The position numbers were made by a program, and so were the translations under genes. A DNA stretch of 64,000 bases from Protonemura montana (Eukaryota > Arthropoda > Insecta > Plecoptera > Nemouridae). The notes under the pieces are model-generated. The model did not search any database, had not been told where the DNA came from, and saw nothing but the letters and a program-made list of their open reading frames with translations. Location: assembly GCA_947568835.1 (NCBI GenBank), contig OX387602.1:18527021-18591020 (forward strand). The letters are read 5' to 3'. Shown here one piece after another: positions 39,925-52,729 of the stretch (its first letter is position 1; each line of letters opens with the position of its first letter).

Positions 39925-42900
39925 ATGAATATATTACAACTAAAAGATGCAAAGCCGACACCTGATATTATACACACTTATTCCAAACATGTGAGAGAAT
40001 CATCAACTCCATTAGTAATCGACAATGGTAAAGTAGCAAATGATACATTTTATTTTTATCGTTTTCATAGAGTTGATTACTACCTTGAGTATTAATTTTA
40101 CAATTGATTATAGGATCGTATCAATGTCGTGTGGGATGGGCTAATCAAAAAGATCCAATGATGGTCTTCAAGAATCTAATTGCCAAGCCGAGGAAAGAGC
40201 GCGGCAAGAAGGTAGGTAGGAGTCCAATTCCCATTATGGAATTTGGAATTGGTTCAAAATTTAATACTTGCATCTAGTACCTATGCCTCGATGCTTACTG
40301 TTCCTTAGTGTCCCTATCTGCTCGAGAAAATTCTACCAGAACATTTGGAATCTTGCACCCCAGATATAATATAAATAGTTCTAGAATTCAAGAAGAATGT
40401 CGACATAGCGTCATACAAATTTCCAGTCACTAAAGGTTTTTATTTTAAGGTGTGCCTCAAGCACGATAGAAAAAAAAAACTTCTTTGCTAAGAGCCCTGT
40501 GTGATGCTCAAAAATATCATCTGAGGCACTACATTAGATTATATTTGTATTTATTGCTGCAGACAGGTGCATCATGTTTGTGTGTGCTTTGATTACGAAT
40601 TTTTTTAAAAATAATAATAATAATCGAAAGAGTAAATAATAGCATCGACTAACTGGCTATTCAGTTGGTATTCAAAATATCCCATTAGAACCAGGGCTAC
40701 CTGTCATGTGTTATTCTGTCCGAAATTCATTTTCCACATTATCAGCTATTTGCTAATATTCAAAACTGATATCAAATCTGATATTCAAATCTAATATTTA
40801 TTTTCTACTCTCTTATCGTCTCAGGATGGTGAAACCGTGACTCAAGTCGGAAATGATATTTTAAATATAGAAGCCGTGAGATTTCAGTTGAAAACTCAAT
40901 TTGATCGGAATGTTGTCACTCATTTTGAGGCCCAGGAACAAGTTTTTGACTACATGTTTTCACATCTCAGTATCAATACTGAGGGAAAAGTGAACCACCC
41001 AATTGTCATGACGGAAGCCTACTTGAATCCCAATTACTGCAGGCAATGTATGAGTTTGACTATCGATACCCTTTTCTGCTGAGTAGCAATTTGTGGATAG
41101 TAAAATGTGACAATAGGCCACTAATTGATTTATTTGTTTTGTTCTAGTAATGTCAGAGCTGTTATTTGAATGTTACCGAGTTCCCAGTATTGCGTACGGA
41201 GTTGACGCTTTATTTAGCTTTCAACACAACAACCCTAAATGCAAGAACAGCCTGATTATAAATTGTGGCCAACACACTACTCATGTGATCCCGGTTGTGA
41301 ACGGAGCTGTAGATCACAGTCACAGCCGCCGTATTAATATGGGTGGTTTTAATATTGTCAACTATCTTCACCGTCTTCTTCAGCTGAAATACCCATCACA
41401 TTTCAATGCCATAACACCCAGCAGAATAGAGGTAACGTACTTCAAAAATGTCATAATTGAACATTATGAAACTATGCCTAGAAACCTATGGCTAGTGCCT
41501 ACCTTATGGCTAGAAACCTGCCTTAATATTTATTTTGATTTGTAACTTTTCTTCTTTGGCATTCTAGGAATTAGTGCATAGACAGAGCTTTTTTGCTGTC
41601 GACTATCAAGCAGAATTGCAGTTGTGGACAGATTCTGATCATTACGACAACAATGTGTGCCGATTACAACTTCCTTACGCTGTACCAATAATCACACCGG
41701 GCCTAACCCCTGAGCAACAAAAAGAGCGCAGGAAAGAGTTGGCACGCAGATTGACAGAGATAAATGCTCGCAAACGAGAAGAGAGGGTACGGACCATTTC
41801 ATTTGCAATTATATATATCTAAATTACAGTAGTAGGTAGTTATTATTTGCGTTTTTGTTATTCAGCTTGCAGAGGATGAGGAACAGCTGAATCAGCTCTA
41901 TGCAGTTCAAGATTTGCTTGATGAGGGAGAAGAAGAGGAATATCAGGTGATAATAACCTCATAATCCAAAAAAAAATTACTCGGTGTTTTTTAAAGATAT
42001 TTGGAGTTTTTTTTTTGGTTTTTATTAATTATTGTTGAGTACTATTTCAGAAAGCATTGGACACTTGGGAGCTCTCTGACATGAGTGATCTTCAAAAACT
42101 GATAACTACATTACAGCAGCGAATAGAAAGGACCAAACAGAAGATTGTGGCTGTGAACACTGCCGAAGATTCTATTTCAGAAGTACGTATATACAAAACA
42201 AGCAGACAATTTAGTTAAGGTATTGCACCGAGTCACCAGTTAAAACATGCCTGTTCCTAAAAGTCAATGCCTGATAAACTCCCCATTTCTCTTGCAGGAG
42301 CCAAAATTAAAGATTTTAAAAGAAGCATTTAGACCCAAAGATCAGGAAGACTTCGTCGCATGGATAACCAATGTGAAGCAAAAGAGGTACCTAGTATTAT
42401 TTTCTAGGTTGTTTTCTGCTAATGTGTTAAAAATCTATAAATGTAAGGCTCTGGTCTGCCAGGGCAAGCAAAGGTGCAAGTAAGATGCAACTTGCAAAGT
42501 GGTCTGGAGGCATTGGTAGTTAGTGGCATTGGCAATTAGTGAAATCTTATTTAAATTGCAAATGCTTGCCATAGACAGAGTACTTTATTATTAGGACACT
42601 GCTACCCTCTCAAAGATTTGTACAACAAAGATAGAGACTGGGGTTCATTTCCCCAATCGGGTAAACATTCTTAAGGTGGCAGGGGTTTTGATTTTTCTGG
42701 CGCTTCCACCAGGGAGCTGAAACCAGCAGCTGAATGATGAAAAGGAAGCTAGACTGAAAGAATGTGCAACCAAACTGGGATACGAACCTGGGACCTCCCA
42801 ATTGCCGGTCGGGTACTCTACCAACTGAGCTATCTGGGCACACATATTCCAGCTTTTGCAGGGTGGGATAAGGGATCCCTTCAGAAGGGGAAGAGACCGA

Positions 42901-44564
42901 GGCGACTCGTATGGAGGAGTTCTTAGCAACTCTAGAATAGGATGCTAATTTAACGGCCACAGGTCAGAATGGTCTGTCACTTTTCCTCGAATCCCGTGTT
43001 ATCTCGAAAGATTTACGGTTGTTGCATTTCAGTTCGGTTGCACATTTTTCCAATCTAGCTTCCTTTCCAACCTTTTAGGTGACAGAACAAGATGAGCAAC
43101 AGTAAAATGCATTGCCCAGGAAATTTGATCGGTTGTAAAAATGGATTTAAAAACTTTGCTCTGTGAATCCTATTCCATATCCAGTTAGATTTGTATTTAT
43201 AATAACTGTACCTTTCCTACTGTGCATTCCAATGCATGCCAACTGTGGTTGACTCTTAGGCAGGTTATCCTGGACCGGCGTGCAGCTCGAAGACAGCGAC
43301 GGCAAGACATGGCCAAGCGGCGTACGGCAGCGGCGCAAGAGCGGATGCGTCTCATCAGCCAGCTGGCGCGCAAAGACAAGCGCGGAGACGATAACTTCGG
43401 AATGCGTGACGAGGACTGGGATGTCTATAAGGCTATCAACAAGGTTAGTATGTTAATTAATGGCTTAAGTTATGAATGCAAAAATGACCAGCAGCATGGA
43501 ATTTTTCTGCCTAAATATGTGACTATATTCTGAAAACCTAATATAGGAGAAGCTTGCTTTAATTGTACAAGAAACAAGTTTTTAGCATAAATGAATTCAT
43601 CTTATGTTAATAAGATTTTTAGCAAACTGATTAGAATGCCAGTGTACCATATGACATCTTTGACCGTTTTATTCAAAATTATAAAATAAACTTTTACAAT
43701 GAAATCGGTTTTACCAATTGAAGAAGCCAAAGATTGCCCTGCCTTCAAAAATAGGCTAGCAGTATTCCTTACAGAAAAACAATTTTATAGCCTGGATGAG
43801 TTGCTTACACCTCATCTTGATGGAATTAACTAGTTGTATCCATGTACACACTGAAAACTTAACTTGATTTATAACTAGGAAATAGTTTAAAAAATTAAAT
43901 AAATAAATTATATACTTGAAACCAGTAACCAAATCCCGCTCCGTCCTAGGAAGGAGGTGATTCCGAGAGTGACGAAGAAGCCAAGCTGCTGGAGCTGGAA
44001 GAGGTTCTGCGACGTCACGACCCACACTTCGACGGTGCCGTATCATCAGAGGCGCCTGCCACAACAGCCGAGAGCCACCAGCTTCATGTGGGCGTGGAGC
44101 AGCTTCGTGCCCCCGAGATCCTATTCCAGCCATCCATGGTCGGCTCGATGGAGGCTGGCTTGGCTGAAGTTATCGAGTTTGTGCTTGCAAGATATCCTGC
44201 TGACGTGCAGATGTTGCTGGTCTCCAAGGTGTTTCTCACCGGCAGCTGTGCTCGGATGCCGGGTCTTGCCGAACGACTCAACAAGGAACTCATGGAGATG
44301 CGGCCATTTAAATCCAAGTTTAATGTGACTGTATCTAAGGATCCGTCTCTCGATGCGTGGTATGGTGCTCGGACATTCGCAGCATCACCAAACTTGGCTC
44401 AGAGCTTGATTACCAAGCAGGAGTATGATGAGCTGGGAGGAGAGTTTTTCAAGGAACACTTTGCATCAAATGTGTATCAATCTTCGCCCACTCCACTACC
44501 GGCAGTTGAAGTAGTTCAGCCGTTGGGGTTGGGAGTGGAGGAAGTTGAAATTGAAGCGTCATAA
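39925..44564 (+). CDS. Arp5: Actin-related protein 5 (INO80 complex), 10 exons
   Basis: Nuclear actin-fold protein that, with Ies6, couples INO80 ATPase activity to nucleosome sliding. Exons: 39925-40027, 40114-40211, 40825-41047, 41148-41431, 41568-41786, 41866-41946, 42051-42182, 42298-42386, 43260-43443 and 43950-44564. Phases match throughout, giving 675 aa. Actin-fold blocks include STPLVIDNG at the N-terminus, [39 protein letters not shown] and [11 protein letters not shown]. Between them lies a large charged insertion rich in E, K and R ([30 protein letters not shown]), the ARP5-specific insert, which separates it from actin and other ARPs. Exon 9 must start at 43260 to keep the frame. 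AATAAA follows at 44747. A tRNA-like repeat lies in intron 8. Confidence 0.95.
42768..42839 (-). repeat. tRNA-like sequence, probably tRNA-derived SINE head or tRNA pseudogene
   Basis: The minus strand begins GCCCAGATAGCTCAGTTGG, with a good RNA polymerase III A box (TAGCTCAGTTGG), and has a B box GGTTCGTATCC at 42778-42788. The acceptor and anticodon arms mostly pair (anticodon loop CCGGCAA), but the T stem has mismatches and position 33 is C rather than U, so it is not a functional tRNA. The following bases to about 42600 may be the SINE body. It lies antisense in ARP5 intron 8. Confidence 0.6.
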
Positions 44565-44913
44565 ATTTTGTGAATTTAGAAAATTTCAAGCATTTATTTA
44601 TGTCACTGTGAAATGGATATCTTTTTTTAGTTCATTTTGTGTCGTATCTCTTTTCATATTTTTTTAGGTGTTCTTTCAGGTTTTTTTGTCTTTAGGACTT
44701 GTGAAAATAGATCAAACTAATGTAACCTTGTCACATATTTATAATGAATAAACAAACATATAAACAAACAAACAAATACCTACCTTACAGACAAAATGAG
44801 GTTTTACCCTTGACAATGTACCGTTTTGATAGGATTAAGAGCATTTGAGCCAATTTACACTGAGCATTTTTATGGTTTTCAATCCTCTGTATTTTTGTTT
44901 TCAATTTTGATAC
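44565..44913. other. Convergent 3' region of Arp5 and the ferroportin-like gene
   Basis: 349 bp between the two stop codons. It contains the AATAAA for Arp5 (44747-44752), followed by a short AAACA-rich run. The 3' UTRs of the two genes must be short or overlap. Confidence 0.6.
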
Positions 44914-47597
44914 TTATAATTTTAACTCGTGGACTCTTCTTTTTCCTCTTTGTCGACATCGATGCAATAGGTTTGAAGGTAGTGAATGAAATATGACAAG
45001 GAACTGGAACAGGAACAGAAAATGAGCTTGGTAAGCACATGAGCATTTCCAGCTTGATGTTGCAAAAAGTGGGTGGCCATAGACAAACCCTAAGGTGACG
45101 AATGCAACGGAAAGAAGGATGAGGAGACCGAACTGAGAAGGGTATGGGAACAAGATCACAAGGATAGACTTGAGCACGTCCAAGAGCATGTTCAGACTTT
45201 CTTGCACACCACCAACTATCCCTCGCTTGTTCTCTGGTATTGCTTCTTGGTAAATCTGTGTTATCGTGATATCAGTAATCCATAGACCTGCAACGAAGTT
45301 CTGTCAGATTTCCTTACAATAGGTAAATATAAATACTGGATACTGTAGGGCATTAATATATGTAGCATATTATTAATAAATTATCAATAAATGTGAACTC
45401 ATTTACATCCCCTCTCCCAAACCACTATTTTCTTGCTTTCTGCAGAATTCACTGGCCAAATCCTGATTTATGTTCAAAAAGTCCTCACAAAGTCAAGACA
45501 CTAACTTATTTGTAAATTGTAAAAACAACACGTGACAATGTATCCAGCCTTGAAATAAACTGTGACAGTTATTTTGTGTTATTGTTTCACTTAATTAATA
45601 CAATTCGAATTGTCGATTGCAATCTTAAATTTCAAAATAAAATTCCTCACCAAATCTTGATGCAATGACTCCACTGAGAAAAGCAGAGATTGATTCTTTC
45701 GAAAGATTTGTTTTATTTGTTACAGTCGAGGGAGATGGTTTATACAGAGGGCTTAACGTGCTGCTATCAAAATCCGACCCAGGAAGCCATATTGAGTAGA
45801 TGCAAGGAATCAAAGCTAACATCTGTAAATAATTGTTTATATCATTTATTGGATAAGGAGCATAGCTGTTAATCAACATACAATGGCACCTTCAAAGTTT
45901 ATTCACAAATTTGTTGTTTAAAGACAACATGATCCTTTTTTGGGTGGTAGTGTTATGTAGCTTGACTCACCTCAAGTAACATCCCACAAATTCCAACTCT
46001 TCCTAGTCCCAACCAATTCCTCAGAAAAGGAAACAATAAAGCACCCATCATTCCCACGATAGCCGCTATTGCTTGAGACACTCCCATTGCCCACGTCGGT
46101 ACCGAAGTATTACCATGAGCTGCATAAGAATAATAAATGTTTTTAACCTCATGGTTTTAACCACTCCAGAGTATAGTTTCAAGAAAAGAGTAAAAGGCAC
46201 CAGTGGTTACAGCATCAAATCCAAGTACTGTCATGTACAGCAACGCCAGAGCGATACCAGCCATTCGAACAGGCTGCTGGAAGTACATGAGCCAGTCGGA
46301 AAAAAGGCAATAGAACAGTGTTTGACAGCATCCACAAAAAGTGTTTTTTTCCACTCGCGGGCAAACATCGTGACTCGAGAACTTTTCTATGCACGTAGTA
46401 AGATGCTTTTGCGAAGGAATCTTTGTCGACAGTGCCGGATTTTCTCTGTATATGAGCCATAGCAGTGTATATCTGCAATATGAAATATATAAATATATAT
46501 ATATATTTAATTTAGATAATCTTCTAAGAGCAATAGTAGATGTGTACATTTTTTGCTTACTCCACAAACATTGAGATGAAATTCCATGTACCAATAAAGA
46601 TCGCTCCCACAATATTGTTGGTTAACCCCATTAATAAACCAACTGTGAGAGGGGCTAGAATATGTGTTCCCAAATCAATCGATCGGAAAATGGAATTTAT
46701 CCCTGTAAAAAATACACATCAACAAGTTTTTGATAAGCACTGATATATAGGTAACTTGTGTTTCAGTCATCACCTTATATTTACATCATAGCATTCTCAA
46801 AGTTCATAGCATTCTCAATGTTTATAGCATTCTCAAACTTACATAGCATTTTCCTACTTAAGGTATTCAAACAAACTCATACCTACTTGCTAACTCATTG
46901 GTATCGCCTGCAGCCAAGACCACAACCCAATCCTTTTGTAGGATAATGTTGTTTGCTAGTGTAGCAATCCGAGAAATGCACGATGTTGTAATTGCAATTA
47001 CTTGAAGGATGAACAAGAACCAGTATGTCCACAGCAATTCTATTTCAGGTTTAAAAGCAATTGCACTTGCTATCGTTAAAGCACATATAGCCAGTAAAAT
47101 GTTTTGGGCTAATAGTGACCTTTGAGCAGCTAGAAAAAAAATGTAATTTAAAAATTAGTTTCTAAAGCATGGGTCTATAAATCATATTCGTTTTTTTGCA
47201 TTGCAATAATTTGTATAAAGATGTGCTCAAGCTGTGGGCAGTAGTGTACCTTGAAGTCTGGGGGTTCTGTCAACCCAACGGCCCACAGATCCTCCAAAAA
47301 TAACTACACATCCCGACAATGATAATGTGAATACCCCTGTCAGAGTAAGGTTATTTTTATCCGCACTTATGTCTACCATAAACAATCCTCCGGCAAACCA
47401 CCACATCCTGTCCCCCCAGGCCGAGAGCAGCTGCGAAAGATATACTTTCATTATTGGTTTCTTTCCTGAAACAAGGAATTAAGTGAAGTTAAGAACGTCT
47501 TAAGACTTTCAGTCACATCGTTAGATTTTATAAGTTGCAATACATCATACATCTCGAGTTTCTCGAGTTTAAAAGTAAAGGACTTACGAAAACTCAT
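44914..47597 (-). CDS. SLC40A1: Ferroportin/SLC40-family transporter, intact copy, 8 exons
   Basis: A multi-pass membrane protein of the ferroportin (SLC40) family, which exports divalent iron across the plasma membrane in animals. Exons in transcript order: 47588-47597, 47250-47465, 46887-47129, 46561-46702, 46201-46472, 45971-46119, 45651-45822 and 44914-45287. They join in phase to 525 aa (human: 571). Family blocks visible are SAWGDRMWWFAG, GRWVDRTPRLQ, LQKDWVVVLAAGD, FQQPVRMAGIALALLYMTVL, SGVIASRFGLW and NKRGIVGGVQESLN. By alignment with the human protein from memory, Asp39 is kept, but His43 reads Trp, Cys326 reads Ala and His507 reads Lys, so the metal sites are altered (see findings). 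The first coding exon is only 10 bp. The 5' part is duplicated at 53862-54517. A specific paralogue or transport substrate cannot be assigned. Confidence 0.9.
46787..46860. repeat. Short tandem repeat (about 20 bp, four units)
   Basis: Four imperfect units of CATAGCATTCTCAAAGTT type, with spacings of about 18-22 bp, in the intron between ferroportin exons 3 and 4. It lies about 80 bp outside the left breakpoint of the large duplication. Confidence 0.75.
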
Positions 47598-48306
47598 AGT
47601 TGATGGTGAGTCTGATAAACGATTTCAGGAAAGAAATATGTTGACACATTTGGTAACTATTATAAATATTATTACTTAATTTTCACTATATATTTTAGCT
47701 TAAGCTTGCGATTAAAATTATATAAATACATTTTTTGAGGAAACTAGCTACTTTTGACGCATGCAAGATACAAATTTAGAAAATTAAAATCCGATATACA
47801 AAAGTTATCACTCATTCCGCATTCCCATAAAACAATTCGTAATCTCCCACCATTGCTGCCATTAGTATTTTTTAACTCTGGGAATGTAATCCACCTTGCC
47901 GTGGTGCCTGTCACGTGCATGTGCTTTCAGCTCACCGCCTTCACGTTTTGAGTGCATGGCCACACTGGCCACACGGTTGACGGAAGCGCGCGTGACTATC
48001 TGTCGTAAACGAAATCAATAGTTGGTATCTTTGCCTCGTTTGATGATGTGTTCTATCAAGCAAGTGATTAGCACCTTCAAAATACCTTAATTATATTCTA
48101 CCATGAAATTATGCAAAACTTATCGAAGGCCGTTGTTGATAACTGAAATCAGCTTCTTTTCAAGGTACCTACCTACCTCATTCTCTTCCCAACACCTCTA
48201 AGATTAGGAACCAAAACCGAGATAGTTCCTTGGCATAATCATCTCCTTAGTATTGTTGTGCCAAATTTTTAGCACTTCATTCAAGTATAATCTATTTATA
48301 AATACA
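47598..48306. promoter_or_regulatory. Divergent promoter between ferroportin-like and cytidine deaminase genes
   Basis: 709 bp between diverging start codons. It contains a CACGTG E-box at 47912-47917 and a CpG-richer patch around 47930-47998, the likely start-site zone. The whole interval is repeated at 54518-55226. Confidence 0.5.
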
Positions 48307-49391
48307 ATGGACAATATTGCAAATAAAGCGCTCAAGAGCGAGCCAAAAGTTATTGCGTTTACATCTCTCGGTAAGTAAGAAATTTCTTGAAATGTCACAA
48401 TAAAGGAGGATTGCGTTATGCTGCTCAGATTTTTTTGAAATTTTTGGACTCTTTTCAGGGCACTTCTAAGTTTTGTCGTTTTCCCAGTGAATTCTTTTCA
48501 GAGTATCCATTCTGCTCAAAGGTTAAATCTGCAAAACCGTTTCATTTTTAACTTACTGTTGCAAGTGCTACTGGTGGTGTTATAGGGCTGCCATTGTCCA
48601 GTATTTATGTATTTGACCAGACATTATTTTGACTCCTAAAGCACATTTCTTGCTGGACCTGGCTTGACCAGGAAGGAGCACGCACACCAGGTAAAGTGCA
48701 TTACAACGGCATTACGTTATTGAGGAAGATCCTCACCCATGCAAATCTGCGTAAAATACCATATATCATTTGTTTTCAAAGGTATAGTTTTCTAAAAGAA
48801 AAACTGTTCGAACAGCTTAAAAAAATGGGTTGCCAACGCTATCCCCCTTTATTGAGTATATGGCTTCGACTAATGTAGCTGTTACTGACTTTATTCTAAT
48901 TTATTCTTTGCGAAAAGTTGTTTTCAACACTGACCAATATTCTATGCTTTGGAAATTAAGATTCTGATATACTAACTCAAACTATATCTTTTTTAGAAAG
49001 AGACGTTCAAGCGTTACTAAATGAAGCATCAGCGGCTCGAGAATTATCATACTCTCCATACAGCAAGTTTCCTGTGGGAGCAGCGATCAGAAGTTCCAAT
49101 GGCACAATTTTTTCGGGATGTAATGTTGAGAATGCATCTTATGGTCTTTCTATCTGTGCAGAGCGAACAGCATTAGTAAAGGCAATTAGTGTAGGAATTA
49201 AAACATTCCATTCAATTGCAGTTGTTGCCCATTTAGAAAACAACCCTAATTTTGTCGCACCCTGTGGAGCTTGTCGACAGTTTATTGCTGAGTTTGGCAC
49301 TGAAATTATTGTCTATTTATCCAAACCAGATTTAAAAGATGTTCAAATAACAACTGCTAAGGAGCTTTTACCATTCAGTTTTCATTTCTGA
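48307..49391 (+). CDS. CDA: Cytidine deaminase, copy 1
   Basis: Zinc enzyme of pyrimidine salvage that converts cytidine and deoxycytidine to uridine and deoxyuridine in the cytosol. Exon 1, 48307-48370, encodes MDNIANKALKSEPKVIAFTSL. Exon 2, 48997-49391, joins through a split Glu codon to give 152 aa, the usual length of the homotetrameric class (human 146). Active-site signatures: GCNVENASYGLSICAERTA provides one zinc Cys and the catalytic Glu of CAE, and PCGACRQF provides the other two zinc cysteines. The C-terminal KELLPFSF matches the family end. The intron ends in TTTTTTAG. A second, apparently identical gene lies at 55227-56311. AATAAA is seen at 49621. Confidence 0.95.
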
Positions 49392-51021
49392 AAAAGCATT
49401 AGTTTTAGTAGGTCTGCAATATTTGAATTAGGTTTTTTAACAATATGTTTTTAGAGTATCTTACCTTGTGTCAATGTCTGAATTTTTAGTACGTAATTAT
49501 TATTAAAGTCTACATGGGTACTTCATCATTTTATAACTGTAACTTGCAAACCACTATAGTGACAAAGATTTAAATGAACTTTGCTATTTTAGTCTCTTCA
49601 TAAATTTTAATATAAATTTTAATAAAAATTGATAGAAACAAACTAGACACTATCTGACAACCCCTACTTCTAAATCAGCTTGGTGTCTTAGGTATAAAGA
49701 GATTTTTCTTACAGTAATGCAAGAACTGTCTTACTGTCTTTACAGTAATGCAAGTCATGTAAGTTATTGAAAGGTACTCTATCTTGCTCTGTGTGAAACC
49801 AAGAATCACCAATGATTTTTGACATGCAAAAGCATCAGTTAAGTTTTGAGTAAGTTTAACAAAGTTTTACATATCAAGTTTTATAAAGATCTGAAAGGCT
49901 GTTGCCCTTCAGATATGAATATTTGTAGCATTGAGTTTAATGGTCAAGTTAAATGGTTAAAATAGAACATGAACTGGGGATGCATTACAATGTATGCTGC
50001 TGATAAAAATAGCTCATTAGTCATTGATGGTTGGTGCCAGAAGCCAAAATTATAAAAAGTAAGTAGGTATATATTATTATCGATTTATCTAGGTGCACCA
50101 TCAGCACTATAGTGCTGATGGTGTACCGACTGTATATTGATAGCCGCAGCGATAGCTCGTAACAATATTATGCCGTATGCTTGCAAAGTTCCATGGAAAA
50201 CACTGCTGGCTGTAGGATGGCAAGTGATCTGTGGTTGTATTCTATCTTAACTATGGGCCTTGTCCTTTATCAATATTTTTTCAGCTTAATCTTGAATCAT
50301 ATGACTGTTGAGGTGCGGCAGGGGCTCATATTTATTTATTGGGCTAGATAGACTCAATGTGGTAAGTTTTTATTGAGTCAACCTTCCTTTGATCTGCGCA
50401 TGTTAAGTATGCAGCGAGTGGTTTTGCAGGGTTTGTTTTATTTTATTTATTTATTTACCCACCTAAATTGACCATAATTAACCTTAATTGACCCAAAGAC
50501 TCTCTAGATTAATATTTTTCAGAATCTAAAATATCACCTCTTAACTATTTGAAAGAAAATGATACAGGAGAGTGTTCATGATACTATTTTACTTGGTTGC
50601 GACCTCTGTTTGGGTCATTTGAATCAATTTGAATGGTGGGCACCATATTGTTGGTAGGGTGGGGAATGTAGCTGTGTGTCTTCTCCATTGTGCAGTTTGT
50701 GATGGGAGTGGGAAGATGTCGGTTGTTTTTGGGTTACCGCGTGCATTTTGGTGATCGTGGTTAAAATCCATATTAAAAATATAAAATTATGATTAACAAG
50801 TGCACACGGTATTTATTTTCGTCCCAGAAATGTACTTTCTTTTAGAGGAGCATATGAAATGTACTTCTCAAAATCTATTTAGAGGTTAGCTAGGCTTATG
50901 ATGCCTAGGGTCTAGATTGCCAGATGATAAAACTGCGTTTTATTGAGTTTTAAACTCACTGTTGACCAAGTTGGATCAAACTCGAATAATCTTTTATTAT
51001 TTGATTGGTTGGTGACTAATT
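49392..51021. other. Intergenic between cytidine deaminase and TOR, copy 1
   Basis: About 1.6 kb, AT-rich, holding the 3' UTR of the deaminase and the TOR promoter. It includes a near-perfect 36-bp inverted repeat at 50092-50127 and a TTTA simple repeat near 50436-50458. No gene is seen. The minus 60-codon frame at 50589-50771 is not protein-like. Confidence 0.6.
50092..50127. repeat. Near-perfect 36-bp palindrome (hairpin)
   Basis: The arms GGTGCACCATCAGCACTA and TAGTGCTGATGGTGTACC are complementary except for one base pair, with no loop spacer. It could form a cruciform or an RNA hairpin. The same palindrome recurs at 57012-57047 in the second copy. Confidence 0.85.
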
Positions 51022-52729
51022 ATGTCAAATCCTCTCATGTCACAATTTGTGACGGGATTGAAGTCCCGTCACGCTGATGCTCGAACAAAAGCTGGACGAG
51101 ATCTATACCATTATGTCAAGACTGAGCTACGTGAAGTGTCAGTCGAAGAACTTACTGCTTTCATGGATGAGTTTAACCATCACATATTTGAGATGGTATC
51201 AGGCACTGACGTTAATGAGAAAAAAGGAGGGATTCTTGCCATAGGTGCGTACACGAGTTCAGTTCATTCACTTCGAATGTGCTACCTAGGTAGACACAGA
51301 CAGTTAATCATTTGTACTACCCATGTCATTTGGAATAAACATTCATTTTCTGCAGTATGTCTTATTGGTGCTGATGGAGGCAATATTGTAACGAGGACAA
51401 TACGCTTCGCCAACTACCTGCGGAACCTATTGCCATCAAACGACATCAGCGTCATGGAAATGGCTGCCATGACTGTCGGGAAACTGGCATTGGTTTCTGG
51501 GACATATGCTGCTGAATATGTTGAGTTTGAAGTGAAGCGAGCCTTTGAGTGGCTTGGAGGAGATCGCCATGAAGGAAAGAGACACGCTGCGGTAATGATC
51601 AGTCCTTTGTACCAAGAGTCATACCTTACCTAGTATCTTCTATATTTTCCTTACACAAAATATTTAATTGTTTCATACAATGTATGTTATTGTTTTATTT
51701 TTCGTTTCTCTACCCAGGTCCTTGTTCTCAGAGAACTGGCTGTGACCATGCCGACGTACTTCTTCCAACAAGTTCAGCAGTTTTTTGACCTAATATTCAA
51801 TGCTGTGCGAGATATGAAACCAGCAATTAGAGAAGGAGCTGTCGAAGCAATTCGAGCAGCATTGGTTGTTACAGCTCAGAGAGAAACGGCAAAACAAACA
51901 CAGAAGCCTCAGTGGTATGTTCAAAGTTAAAATACATTGAAAAAAAAAAGTCAATGATATAAATAATTGAGAAAAACTGTAAACACTACTAGATTCAGTT
52001 TTGGAGTAAAATATCTGTTTTAGATAGCAGTTCCTTTTGATTCAAATCATAGACTCTGCTTACATAGCTATTTGCAAAGTACATGTGCAAAGTAGTAAAA
52101 AATATTGGCCACCTGCTTAGGTACAAGCAGTCATACGATGAGGCGACCAGCGGGCTAGATGAGCTAGCAGCTCGTGAGAAAGGAGTAAATCGCGAGGACC
52201 GCGTGCACGGATCTCTGCTGGTTTTCAATGAGCTGCTTCGGTGCAGCAACGTGGAGTGGGAACGCAGCTACGAGGAGCTGCTTGACAAGCTACATGACCA
52301 GCAGGTGCAACAGTCAAGTGTAAGTGTCTATGATTATTCTCATCTGCATAAATGTTACATATTTTATTTTTTATTTGGAGCCTTAACAAGCTTCGTAGTT
52401 AAAAACAAGTTTTATTGGAGGAACTGTACTTGACTAGGAAAGAGACTGACTTGGTCTTTTCCCTCAAACAAAGAGACCAATCTCAGGTATCTGTGGCTTG
52501 GTCAAGATGGCCGTGCTCATTTTTTGGGGGTGGGATAATATTATCTAATACTATTAGTTTATAAGTTTATTATATTTTTATTAAATTTCTATTATTTATA
52601 CTTACATTTATTTGTACGTGGACAGCATAAGATATGTCATTAAAAAAGTTTTCAAACATTAGAAGTCAAATGTTTATACTTAACTAAATGATTAAAAAAC
52701 GGTTCTAAAATAGCAAGGCTGTGCAACCT

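Noticed and set aside
42768-42839. Functional tRNA gene in an ARP5 intron
   Set aside because: T-stem mismatches and the lack of U33 argue against function. Annotated as a tRNA-like repeat.
51022-51633. A single 203-codon ORF reading through TOR exon 1, intron 1 and exon 2 (and its copy at 57942-58553)
   Set aside because: The middle 37 codons have no counterpart in TOR proteins and are bounded by GT-AG sites whose removal restores the alignment. I annotate an intron and report possible retention as a finding.
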